From contig NMRA01000092.1 in the NCBI GenBank assembly GCA_002633005.1, positions 839,116-903,115 on the forward strand: a DNA stretch of 64,000 bases. Reading direction: 5' to 3'. A program made the position numbers and the translations under genes. The stretch comes from Phoronis australis (Eukaryota > Phoronida > Phoronidae). The notes beneath the pieces were generated by a model. The model saw nothing but the letters and a program-made list of their open reading frames with translations, searched no databases and was not told the DNA's origin. Positions 9,886-20,985 of this stretch are shown piece after piece; the first letter of the stretch is position 1; each line of letters starts with the position of its first letter.

Positions 9886-12592
9886 CTGCAAACAAATGTG
9901 GCCTGCCATTGAATGTTAACAACCTCCCAGTGACGCATTCGTGATGCACCAAGTTTTTCTCTAAGAAGATTTGACAACAATAGTTCATTTAAAATGTAAG
10001 TTTTTTATTATATAAATGCGATAAATTGTATAGAATGAGAGGTTTTAATGTCAAAATTTCTTCATTTATAATCAACAGTTTCGTTCACTAGTGATCAATA
10101 GGGATTGCCTGGGCTTTATTAGAGTACAATCACGGCAACTTTTAAGGCTGACTAACGAACTGATCTGAAATTTCCCTTACCACTGCTGCAATATTGCTTC
10201 CTACCGTTGGAAGGATTGGGAGACCACCGGCAATTGATACAAATTAACCAATTTTGAAAGGTTTGGCCAACCATGCCAAAGCTGACATTTTCTTTGTTTT
10301 TTTGACCCTCTTCCTGAGCATCTTGGTTTCTAGCAGACAAATAGAAATTTTCTTACCAGAGAAGGAATGTTTCAAGCATTTGCTAAGGAAGTGCTTAAAC
10401 GAGGCAAAAGCGAAGTAATTGTCCAGGGTGGTGTCCAACTTTGGCAGAGATGGAAATAAGAAGATCAAATGCACAAATCTGAATGTATTTGAAGGGACAG
10501 ACTTTTTCTAACGCCACTTTCGCGTCCTGTCCTGTCTCAATACAATTTACGCATCTACATGGGCAGCGCGGCACTGGAAAAAGTGAGCGCTAAAGCCCCT
10601 ATGGTGCGCCGCTTATAGTCCATGGGCGTGGTAGCACTGAAAAAGTGGGGGGCGACAGCCCCCCCCCCCCCCCCCCCCCCCNNNNNNNNCCCCCCCAGCC
10701 CCCTATGGTGCGCCGCCCATGACCTAGCTATTTTAATCCCAGAAAGAGATAAAGAAATAAGCTTCCCACCCTTCATAGTGTTGAAGTCTACATCAATTTA
10801 CTTGACAAAAAAATTGAATTTTGGTCACAAAATCGACAGTGGTTTCGTTACATTCACTTGATCGAAATTCCGACTACGTCATCGTTGTTATAACGTTAAT
10901 TCATTAAAGTTGAACATGACAGACAAAAATGCAGATGATAAGCGAGAAACACCATCAGCTCAACTCATATATGTAGACCTACTGCTTGACAGGATGTCAT
11001 TAAATAACTATAATTGAGTTCCACATACACCTCGCGGCCTAACTCCAATCGCATCAACTACATGTAGGATAGTTTCAGAGCGAGGAGGGGGTTACTGTAA
11101 TGTAGGACCATATAGATAAGTCTGTAGAGTTAGCCAAATATCGACATTACTATAGAAATCAACTCTGTAAAAGTATATACTTTCTGAACGAAAAAGCCAG
11201 TTGGCTATTGACTGTCGTTAATTGAGTTACGTGACTATGTATTTTTAGTTAAGCTTAGCAAAATGAAAGGTACATACATAGCATAACAAGAGTATCAAAA
11301 ACATGACCAATTTCATTTGATATATAGATGTTCAAAATGAAATCTCAAGAACGTTTTCGTTGCAACTTTTGAGGTTTTTTCATGAAAATCATGGAATTTC
11401 TATAAATGTATAGCTCCTCGTGCAAAAGTGGACATTTAAAAGCAATTCTTTACAGCGTTTTGGAGAACAGTGCTTAGACAATAATGCGCATCTCTATGTA
11501 TTTGAGTTTCATTTGAATCTGAACAGCCATTTCTAAAATATGATGCGCCGTCTGGGTTGCAATACAAGGTTGGGAGGCTAATACTCAACTATAATGCTCT
11601 TTATAGTTATTTTTACATTAATGACCTCCTCGATACACTTCACTCGTCTAGCCGGGTTTCCAGGCATGCCTTTCGTTTAAAACGTATAGTGTACAAAGCC
11701 ACGCATAACCTTACACCAAATTACCTAACTACTAAATTCAAAGCAGTCAGAGAATCTCACAGTTACAGTACTAGAGCAAGTGTTTCAGGCTGCCTTTTGC
11801 CAGAACAAAACAACTGTGGCAAAAGTACTGAGGTACTATCGCTGGCGACTACCATCACGAACGCGCCCAATGTCTACCTCTTCAAACAGAAATACTGGGA
11901 CTTTGTGCACGATTCGGGACTGCAGGACTCAGATCATTATTTTACTCCATTTCATCTTGTTTCTTCTGCTATTTATTTCAACGGTCTTTTCAATCTAATT
12001 GTACATACATCTCTCTATTTTATTTCACGTAATTATTTCCGACTGGGCCCACTTGAAAATAACTTGAAAGTGAAGGTATTCACTGAGGTCACCCAGGCTT
12101 ATAAAGAAGTTAAAATAGACAATTGAGTTGGTAAGGGTACTGCCGTGTAGCGTGCGGAGGTTTTTAAGAAATAATAAACCTTGACATTTCCCCACGGGTG
12201 AAGGTCACTATTAACATGCAGTTACAATAAACTTAGACAACGAGCAAAAACAGAAATTACTTATTTAGGATTAAAATTAGTTCCAACAATTTCGGTTTTC
12301 AATTTTAAATATTTACTGTGTGCAAACCCTAAAAACTAACAAATGTAGTTTGGATACTGTTGTACTATCAATGAAGTGAAATTTTTTATTATGATTTTTG
12401 CCTAGAATTTTACAGAATGAAAGTTCACTTTTATATAAAATTTCATAAGTTAAAAGAATTTTTTGGGAAATGTCATCAAGCACTGCAATCATATAAACAC
12501 TGCTGAAACTTACAGTTGTCTTTACCATGTGATCCATAAGCCACAGCAGCCGACAACAGAACAAGAGAGAGAAACATCGTCACGTTTGACAT
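9737..12592 (-). CDS. Small secreted protein, unknown family
   Basis: Three minus-strand exons are proposed: 12592-12526, 10438-10357 and 9885-9737. The first starts with ATG at 12592, about 78 bases below a TATA box, and encodes a signal peptide (MSNVTMFLSLVLLSAAVAYG), so the product is secreted. The second and third join in phase 1 and continue to TAA at 9739-9737. The C-terminal part has three cysteines and a charged tail rich in Lys and Glu. The first exon ends in phase 1 while the second begins in phase 0, so at least one exon between them is missing from this model. A LINE 3' fragment (11557-12126) and a poly-C tract with an N gap (10660-10696) sit in that interval. I do not recognise the family. 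Confidence 0.5.
10357..10438 (-). CDS. Internal exon of the minus-strand secreted gene
   Basis: On the minus strand a long pyrimidine tract ends in CCAAAG. It is followed by 27 codons plus one base and a GTAAGA donor. The translation contains LDNYFAFASFKHFLSKCLKH. It joins in phase 1 to the terminal exon, giving SFSGKKDGC across the junction. Confidence 0.45.
10557..10722. repeat. Tandem duplication with poly-C and 8-N gap
   Basis: Two copies of a block that ends in CCCCTATGGTGCGCCGC lie side by side, at about 10557-10619 and 10620-10722. The second is interrupted by a poly-C run of over 30 bases containing eight Ns (10682-10689). The ORFs called here are only glycine or proline runs read from the homopolymer. 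Confidence 0.55.
11557..12126 (+). pseudogene. LINE ORF2 C-terminal remnant (CR1/L2/Rex-like)
   Basis: An open frame of 189 codons contains RIVYKATHNLTPNYL, a later STRAS segment, CGKSTEVLSLATTITNAPN and FKQKYW. This is the order found after the reverse transcriptase in many non-LTR elements: lVyKalhgLaPxYL, R-rich segment, G-R-S-F, WNxLP, FKxxL. The usual WN has become TN, and the end is AT-rich with AATAAA-like sequence near 12172. It is a 5'-truncated insertion inside the intron of the minus-strand secreted gene. Only the part from about 11650 to 11920 is convincingly LINE-derived. Confidence 0.55.
12526..12592 (-). CDS. First coding exon with signal peptide
   Basis: The ATG at 12592 is followed by a short polar stretch, a hydrophobic core (MFLSLVLLSAAVA) and a small-residue cleavage region ending YGSH. 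The donor reads G|GTAAAG. A TATA box at 12670-12677 on the same strand supports this as a true 5' end. A second ATG five codons in could also serve as start. Confidence 0.6.
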
Positions 12593-12669
12593 GATTCCTT
12601 TGCTCTCAATATTCAACAAACGGTTGTAGTAGTCAAAGCGTCACGGCGTAATTCCTGAGAGACAGTGCG

Positions 12670-12677
12670 TTTATATA
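12670..12677 (-). promoter_or_regulatory. TATA box for the minus-strand secreted gene
   Basis: Read on the minus strand the sequence is CTATATAAAC. The ATG at 12592 lies about 78 bases downstream, which leaves room for a start site near 12640 and a short leader. This spacing is typical of a TATA-type promoter. Confidence 0.55.
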
Positions 12678-12679
12678 GT

Positions 12680-15250
12680 TACTGAAACACTTTAGTAATT
12701 GTTAACACAACAGCGCTACATTGATTTTCGTACAAACAAGAGCTACGGAATTGTTTTGTTCAAAAACGTTGAAAATTCTGTAAATAACCTGTTACGCTTC
12801 CGAGGACTCCACTTTTCCTGTTTTCGCTCTAAGTTTAGATCAAAAACCAATTGCAAAACAATACTGCTGACCTCCACGAGACGGGTTACGTTTTCATGTT
12901 TTGAGTGTTTAAATAAACGTGTTTAATTGGCTTTATTCGCATTTTGTTATCTCAAACCAAACATTTATTCGCTGTTTGATTATTTTCGTCGGTTGTTAGT
13001 CGACAGAAGAGTTTGTTGTAATTTTATGGGTGTAAATTTAATTATGTTTTGATCAATTGCCCTGTAACGAAATTCCCCATAATTACACACCAAGATTCAT
13101 AACTTTGCATGTAATTATTTTTCAGACTTCGTTTTACATAAGAAAAATATAAAAAGCTTACGTAACGTAACTTTATTGAAGGCAGTGGTTTATTTGTTCA
13201 ATACACCAGCTTTATTTGTTGTTTAGAAAATTGTGTGGGTTTCTAGGTCTCGTGCACACCCCCAACTCAAAGTCGTAGGCGCCCCTCCACGGGCTCACCA
13301 TCCAACCAGCAAGTCGTGCTCAACTTTTGACGCACACAATATTTCACATTCCGTGTTCTTATTCCCTTTCAAAGTTATAAGTCCTGGACACGATGATGCT
13401 GACGTTTATGATGATTATGATAATGTTGATGAGGATTTTGACGCTGCTGATGAAAACGATGAAGACGGTGATCAAAAATAATTATCTTGTTGACGGTGAC
13501 AGAGGCTGTGATGATAGTGATGTTGTTGACGTTGAAGGCATGATAATTCAGATGACGGTGAAAAAATTCTGATGATGATTATGATATTGTTGATAATGAT
13601 GATGTCGTTGTTGCTGATGAAGATGATAATGGTGCTTGTAAAATAATGATGATGACGATGATGATGATAATGATGAACACGGTTTTTACGTACGGGTAAG
13701 GTGTGTCGCATGATAGATCGAGGTGTGAGTCTTTCCACAAAGTCGCCGTCAAAATCGCGCAAAACGTTAGTCACGCACACTGATTCGGCAAACAAGAATA
13801 TTGTGTTCAAAATTGTTCCGAACTTTTAAAAGCTTTACGAAGGTTTGGGAGAAATATATTGTGTCTTAGTCGTAGTCATTTTGTTAAAGTATAAGAATAG
13901 GGTTTAGCACCTTTCTAAAGTGAGCTTATTGACTTGTCTTTGAACATGGACACCTCATTAGCTGTCTTGTGTTCTCAAAAACAGCTCGATTGTACTTCTC
14001 GAAAGGAGATAATTGAAAAGGTAATGCCAAGAATCTGACGTCGTTTTTATGTGCACAGAAGAAAATTGTCATTTGTAAATTACTTGGTCTACAGTGTATT
14101 CTACCTGTAGTAGACATTTTTCTAAACAAAACGATTCTGTCTATGGTGAACGGATGTTTTATCGTACACTGTTCATTTCTGAGGGCAATAATCGAAAGCT
14201 CACCTCGTGTCGCAGAACATTCACCTCAGAACAGAATCCTTTAACGCGAAGGTAGCTGTTACCGGCTCTCCACAAAATGTTTACCCCTCAGCGCAAGGAT
14301 AGCAAAAAGTAAGCGTGTTTGCAGTTCAGTTTCAGCTATATGGGTGATAAGAGTTCTTGTGGTGCGTGCTAAGCGTTTTGTTTCAAGTGGGAAGGATTGG
14401 CTGCTGTGAGAAAGGTCAAGATCCGTGGTAGGTTTGTATCTTAATTACGTTCCCGTTTTGGGGAAACGTAACTGTGATGCCCAACGAAGGACCGACGAGC
14501 AGCCATTCCGAAATGATCGCAATAAAGACCCAATGATTATTTTGCACCATAACACTTTCAGAAATTCTTTGTACCTTAAATACACTGATGAGAGATTACC
14601 AAAAGGTTAGAGAATGACCTGATTCTAACAGCAACAGGGAAATGCCGAATCCGTTTGATCACGGAACAAATACTAATCAGTTTGACCGACTTCATACCTC
14701 TAGTTCATGGCTGCGTGTTGCGATGAGGTGTAGACAAACTCGCTGTCGACCATGCAAAAGATGGATTCGCAAATTTAACTTTTTTTAATACATGATTCTC
14801 ATGAATGCCTAATGACTTCAATTAATTACTGCTTTATTAAATTGACAACTTCCTCCGTTGCAAGTTACTTCTGTATCTGAATACAATGGAATTCATATCA
14901 CTCGGGCTGTCACGACTCTTATCCAAATTTTTATCTCTGTTCTATATGCGATTAGGCAACTTATCACAAATTACTTATGTATTCATTTAGGTTGCTAAAG
15001 GTGTGTATTCATACCTTATGCCGTTTTGTATTGTTTCCGAAATGTTTTGTTTGTGTAATGTTTACTTGTTGCCCCGATATAACGCTAATTCGATTTCTTG
15101 ACAGTAATGTATCTACTGTGTTAGTTTCCGGTATGTTCATAAAACAATTTAAAAAATTAAAAACAAAGTCGTCGAAATGTCGAGAATAATTAAGCACAAT
15201 TTCAAAGCATAATGTTTTAATAAACTTGAAGACAACCTAGCTTTATATGT
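12680..15250. other. Intergenic region
   Basis: No supported gene. It holds a fragment of the CAGTGGCGGAT-type element (about 13255-13295) and the GAT-rich tract at 13389-13680. Small ORFs on both strands are not protein-like. Confidence 0.45.
13389..13680. repeat. GAT-rich low-complexity tract
   Basis: About 290 bases consist mostly of GAT, GAC and GTT triplets with interruptions. One strand reads as Asp/Glu runs and the other as His/Ile runs. The ORFs called here are products of the triplet repeat. Confidence 0.7.
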
Positions 15251-15540
15251 ACAGTACTATCAGAGATACACGATTGTGTCTTGTAAAGTAGGACATCTTA
15301 GTTTTACACTTACTGTTGAAAGAGTAATACACACATTGTGTCTTGTAAATTAAACCATCTGAGGTTCACACGTTCAGTTCTAGCAGAGCTACACACACAC
15401 ATTGTGTTTTGTAAATTAAACCTTCTGAAGTTTAAACGCACAGTTGTAGCAGAGATACACTCAGTGTGTTTTGTAAATTAAGGTATCCGAGGTTTACGCG
15501 AACAGTTCTAGCAGAGATACACACAGTGTGTCTTGTAAAT
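15251..15540. repeat. Five-unit tandem repeat, 60-66 bp period
   Basis: Five consecutive diverged units begin with a CAGT-type start followed by TAGCAGAGATACAC, then GTGTCTTGTAAATT and a variable tail ending GAGGTTTAC. Starts are near 15251, 15313, 15375, 15441 and 15503. Later units resemble each other more than the first two. The reason for the array is unknown. Confidence 0.8.
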
Positions 15541-15999
15541 TTTCAATAGTACATACTTCGCATTTCGTTTTCAGATCGCTTGAGCTCTAATCTTATGCTT
15601 CATGTTATTTCACAAATAAAATATGATTCACGTAACTACAGCACGACTTCAGCGCTAGAATTACCAGTTGAAGAATTTTTCAAGGTGTCTCCCTCGGATG
15701 ATTCTTGCAGCTCTATCTACAAAACAGACAAACATTAAAATAAATAAAAAGGCACGAGCAAAAACACCGTTGACATGCTAGTTTCTGGTACTCGGACATT
15801 TTGCCTCCAAAAGTTGCATTTGGTCCCATACTCTTCTCGTGAAGCACCCTAAATCGACCAGTGAAGAAATAATATGTGCAGTCGGCACTTGTGGATCTGG
15901 GATGTCGTAAGGGTTCAAACCAAAATTTTAGCTGGGAAAACATCCACGTATCGCCTAAAACAGTATGTTGACGGCGTTTTTCAATTCTAAGTATGTCTA

Positions 16000-16059
16000 T
16001 AGGGCAACCCTAAATGCGCTTACGGTCGGTAGGGAACCCTCAAATCCGCCTACGGTCGG
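16000..16059. repeat. 30-bp direct duplication
   Basis: Two adjacent 30-base copies share TAGGG-AACCCT at the start and TACGGTCGG at the end, at 16000-16029 and 16030-16059, with a few substitutions. Confidence 0.8.
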
Positions 16060-18168
16060 TATGTTGCAATTTAAGAATGTTAATAAGTGAACTTGCTCGA
16101 TCCTGTCATTCTTTAGTTTAAAATCTAATTCGATCTTTCGATATTAAATTTCTTTTTATCGACAAATTTCAATTAGCTATGAATACAGATGTTATGTAAA
16201 GCGAGACTATGTAACATTATGTGGTCTTTTTACTCAGGAGAAGACTTCAAATGCATTGGTCCACAGCGCCACCTCTACTCTGACACACAATATTCCGAGT
16301 GCGGGCATTAGTGCGCATGCCCTTATTGTGACTTATGTTCTGAACAAATCGTCCGGCAATGGACCTGACCGTATAATGAATCATTCTATTTTTAATCGGA
16401 TCCTCGGTATCTTGAGTAAGTCACATAACACTAACTTGTGTAAAAGTCCTCGATTTAGTCTGCCATTGTTGTAACAGACAGTTTCAAACGCATTTCTTAA
16501 CTTCCAAGCAATCGAAATATTCGAATGATACTTTCCAGAAATGGGAATTCCGAATGTTTCTCAGTTGCTTTAATCGCCCATTCATTTTGCTACAATATCT
16601 TCTCATAGCACTGGGCAAGATTGCAGCCCTCAAAGTGCCTATACAACGTTCAGTTAACCTGCTGATGTACCACTGGCGTCTCACTTGAGGATCAAACGCA
16701 GATCACATGCTCGCAGGTGTCACAGAATGAACATTATCATGGTCTATCCATAATTTTATGGTTGTGTAACTCGCCTAAAGCACAGGTGACTTTGTTGGTA
16801 GATTCAAAATTTGCGCCAAACTTTTGAGGACTACAGAGCTGCATTAGAGAAATGGATGGGAAAGCCGCTGAAAATACTTGCTGATAGACTAAATCTGGGT
16901 TTAGTATCCTTTTAATTAATGGTTTCATCTTCCAAAGCAGGTGTTAATGACGTAGCAGTAGCTGTCAAGACATTTTTATGTGAAATTTCCAAAACAGTAT
17001 TCAGTATATTTTTAATCTAACCGAGCATTTGCTGCAAATCTACATGAATTCGCAACGAGGTCCTTATCAGCAAACATATGATTTGCCGTTTCTTAAACAC
17101 CAAAACACACCTTTCAATTGTCTCGATAACACACACCTATCCAGTAATAAATGATACAAACTGTCATACCTGCACGTTAGTGAACGCTTACAAGAACTTA
17201 CAAATGTTTTTTTCCTGTGTAGGGTATGCTACAATGAACGACATAAAAAGGAGGCACAATGAAAACAGGACCACAAAGTTTGACATCTTCGCAAGTGTCA
17301 ACACTCAACAAACTGTTGCCCAATTCAAAACTTAAACGTGCGACTTATCCAATCCTCAGAGACTCAGTTTATATAATTTCCGCTCAAATACGCAAATAGA
17401 CAATAATTTTCTGAGCTTTGAAATTCCCTATAATTATGATTTCCGGCCACAATTTGTATAACATTTTTTTTTTATTTACTTAGTCGTCAAAGATGTACTC
17501 ATTTGTCTCAAAAAGGATGTGAATTTCCACATTACACATTCCGTTCGTTTTCTCTTTGAATTTAGAACAGTCAGTTGAAGAAAAGATAAGGTTTCAAATG
17601 TGCAACGACTTATTTGACTCTGATGTACTAAAGTAGCACGTCTACGTTTTATTTGTTTTATTGTGCTTCTGCAAATTGACGGAACCGAGGACAGGAATTG
17701 AACAGCAATTTCCTGTTCAGTTAATGTCTTTGACTAAAACTGTTTGACAAGATTGGAAATGACGCACCAAAATGTAATCTCAACGTCTAAGCACGAGTTT
17801 TTAGAAGTTCAAAATTGCTACTGAAATATTCGCTATTTCTATTTAACCACTTTATGAAATTATTAATTTATAGAATTCCAAATGAGTATCGCGATTGATG
17901 AATTTAAAAAGACGGGAAGCCAAGTTTTTATTTCCCCTGCACATATTTGTATTTTACAAAATCATCTTGAACAAAAGCTTGTTGATCTTGTAGGTTTCTG
18001 CTTTCGCCTTATTCAGCATCAATCGACAATGCTTAGAGTGTCCAGGACCCTGCTTCTCGAAGAAAAGTCTATTGCGTTTCTCGAAAAGTTTTGTCTTCCG
18101 TCTTTTCGAGCAGGCTACGGATTTTTGTACTTTGATTTTGAGTTAAAGACAGATTCTCAGACATTCAG
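16060..18168. other. Intergenic region
   Basis: No supported feature was found. Several short ORFs exist on both strands without domain signatures or splice context. Confidence 0.45.
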
Positions 18169-18309
18169 TCTTCGCCTGATTTTCGTGAAACTGATGAAGC
18201 ATACCGTGCACTTATTTTTAACGAAAACACAAAAGGCAATAGAGTCTTACAGAAACAGGGTTCGACAACAGTTGGTGATCACTATTTTGTCAAAGACGCT
18301 TTTCCTTAG
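18169..18309 (+). CDS. Orphan exon-like segment, unknown
   Basis: After an AG at 18167-18168 a frame reads 46 codons to TAG at 18307-18309. The composition is protein-like (SPDFRETDEAYRALIFNE, then GDHYFVKDAFP). An AATAAA lies near 18468, as expected for a last exon. A longer ORF in another frame (17882-18361) overlaps it and is richer in Phe and Leu, so this call is uncertain. The pyrimidine tract before the acceptor is weak. No partner exon was found. Confidence 0.22.
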   Translation, partial: SSPDFRETDEAYRALIFNENTKGNRVLQKQGSTTVGDHYFVKDAFP

Positions 18310-18549
18310 ATTTCACAAGTTTTGGATAAAGGTAGAGTTCCCAATTGAAAAATATAACTAAAATAGGACCATATCTTTATAGCCTGTATGTTCATGGGTT
18401 TTCAAAGTTCGATGGTGTCACCAATTTTCAACGGTCATTTTGTGTTGTACAACCTGCAATCCAAACAATAAAAACTGAAGTCTATTTATTTTCCGAATAA
18501 CAAGAGCAACGATGGGGCGCTGACATGCACCCATGGTACATCGCATGAT

Positions 18550-20260
18550 TCAAAGGGCCACTAGGAGGTGCTGCAGTAGTTGAATCAGCCGAAAATCAAA
18601 CGATGTGGGCGCATTGTATTGAGAACAAAATGGTACCCGCACATGGTAATCATCTATAACTATGTAAAATTTCGTTGAAATCCATTAATCGGTTCTCTAG
18701 ATACCAACCATTCAGAAATACTATTCCCCAAACAGCACTTAAAAAGCTCCTTTTCACTACGCCGCAGTAGACAAATACAACGCGAAAACGAAGGGTCCGG
18801 TGCATTGACGTCACATATGTCTGTGTCAAGTTTCGTAGACATCAGTCAAGCGTCCATGCCAAATGATGTATGGATTTCGCAAGCTATTGTTTAACTTGCG
18901 AGATCCATGCGGCGGGCGCAAGCGCGTCGGATCGTTATCGCCTGTGGAACGCTACCATTGGTTCCCTTTGTTGCGTCTTTGTTGGGTATAACAATACAGG
19001 TCACGCGGATGCGCACCTTGGGCGCCAATCAACCGGTTACCGATTAACGCCAACCGTTATCTTTATTATAATACAGAAAAACAATTGATACGCCTATCTA
19101 TCGATATCTATGCGAGGAATCACCGAGAATTTCTCTTTCCCCAATAGCCTATAAAAACCCCTTGAGATCAAAATTATGGATTATAGAAGGTGCTGCAGTA
19201 GTCGAATCCGCGTAAAAAATTAATGGTGATGGCGCATAGACACCACATGCCTCTGAGTCAAGTTTCATTAAAAATCCATCAATCGGTTCAAAAGACATCA
19301 ACCGGGAATGTTCTTCCCGAAATAGCCACTAGGAGGTGCTGCAGTGGTGTAATCCATCAGAAAATCAAATGGCGCGGCACATTGACATCGTATACCTCTG
19401 TGTCAAGTTTCCCCGTCAGTCGCTTCTCTTGATATCACCCAGAAACGCTCTTCCCCAAGCAATACTTCAAAAGCCCCTTGACTAGAACAAAGCGGTCACT
19501 AGGAGGTGTTGCAATGGTAAAAAATAATGGTGCCCGCGCATTAACATCATACGCCTCTGCGTCACGTTTCATTGTTCTCTACATATCCTCCGTAAACGAT
19601 CCCACACAAAATAGCCACTAGGAGGCGCTGGAGTTGTCAAATATGCCTGAAAATTGAATGGTGCTGGCCCAATCCCATAATATATTTCTGTGTCAAGTTT
19701 CAAGGAGATACGTCAATCGGGTCTTAGAATATCATCCTAAAACACTTCTCCGAAAGAAACAGTTGAATGGCGTTTCGCCTTAAATTAATTGGGTACTAGG
19801 TGTTTTCTACAAGGTCAAATCCGCCCGAAAATTTAATGGTGCTGCCGCATTGTCATCACAAACCCATGTGTCAACTTTCATTGAAATGGCTCACTCGATT
19901 CTCTGCGTATCTTCCCGAGACGCTCTTACACAAAATGGCCATTAGGAGGCACTCCAGTTCTCGAATCGGCTCAAAAATCAAATGGAGCCAGTCCACTCTC
20001 GTAATATACATGTACGTCTAACCTGTTCTCTAGTTACCATACGGAAACGCTCTTCTCCATAAAACAACACTTGAAAAGCCCCCTGTCAAGAACAAAATGG
20101 CTACTGGAAAGAGCTGCAGTGGTCGAATCCGCCTGAAAATTTGATAGTGCCGGCGCATTGATAACACACACATCTTTGCAGATTTTTATTGAAATCCATC
20201 ACCCTCCAAAAATACCGAAAAAACACAACCCAAGACTCCAGGGGGCAAGACACATTGAAA
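18550..20260 (+). repeat. Array of ~150-bp units with CTCF-core-like boxes
   Basis: About eight diverged units each start with a box like CCACTAGGAGGTGCTGCAGT. A second block GAATCCGCCTGAAAATT-like follows, then TGTGTCAAGTTTCATT and ATCAATCGGTTCTCT. Boxes are at 18558, about 19183, 19326, 19496, 19615, 19793, 19939 and 20100, spaced 119-178 bases within the 19.2-20.1 kb block. Unrelated sequence at about 18860-19085 breaks the series. The box at 19615-19628 (CCACTAGGAGGCGC) differs at one position from the vertebrate CTCF core consensus CCASYAGRKGGCRS. The same family lies in introns near 53 and 59.4 kb in the opposite orientation. Whether any protein binds is unknown. Confidence 0.75.
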
Positions 20261-20410
20261 AATGGCATGAAATGTTCTAGTGACGTTCTACAGCCTTGTG
20301 CCAAATTCTGTCAAATTCCGACCAGGGGTTTTTGAGATATTCAGCGGGCACCCTGGCCACCGGACGCTCGGACAAAATTTCGACAATATGCCACCACATA
20401 TTTGTATACA

Positions 20411-20452
20411 TATACACACACACGCGCACACGCTCACGCACACGCACACATG
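20411..20452. repeat. (CA)n-type microsatellite
   Basis: An interrupted run of CA and CG dinucleotides about 40 bases long. The ORFs here with His/Thr runs are artefacts of it. Confidence 0.85.
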
Positions 20453-20909
20453 TATATGTCTATATTTATCTCATTGGTTGCCATATTCCCTTGATTAAGG
20501 ACATTTTATCAAATAAGTCCAGTTGAAATGATTCAGTTCACTCCATAACACTCTTTAATGATATCGAAAAAGAAGACAACCATTGTAACTCAGAAAGAAT
20601 TGAACATTCTGCTAATCTCAGCCTCATTCAATATACCTTTGTAGATGTGCATTTCTAAAAAAATGATGCTCGACAAAAAATTAACGCTGGCCTCTATCCC
20701 ACCAAAATCCAATTTCTGATAATTGCAAAGCAGCAAGAAAATGTCTTCAAATTTAAAAATTTATTATTAAAAAATACAGCAAAGTGGCAAGTGTTCCAGA
20801 ATGATCGGACAAATGCAGGTTGGGCTCAGACACCCCAAATGGTGTAGACAATGCGTGAGCACATTCGCAGTCAAATAAAGCATTAACTTATTATAGTCTT
20901 TTTAAAAGG

Positions 20910-20911
<2 letters not shown>

Positions 20912-20981
<70 letters not shown>
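20912..20981. repeat. (TA)n microsatellite
   Basis: About 70 bases of uninterrupted alternating T and A, the longest pure dinucleotide run in the window. Confidence 0.95.

Positions 20982-20985
<4 letters not shown>

Noticed and set aside
10555-10861. Glycine-rich and proline-rich ORFs
   Set aside because: They come from the poly-C tract and eight Ns, not from coding sequence.
17882-18361. 159-codon plus-strand ORF
   Set aside because: Rich in Phe and Leu without family signs; a shorter segment in another frame (18169-18309) looks more protein-like, so I listed only that, at low confidence.
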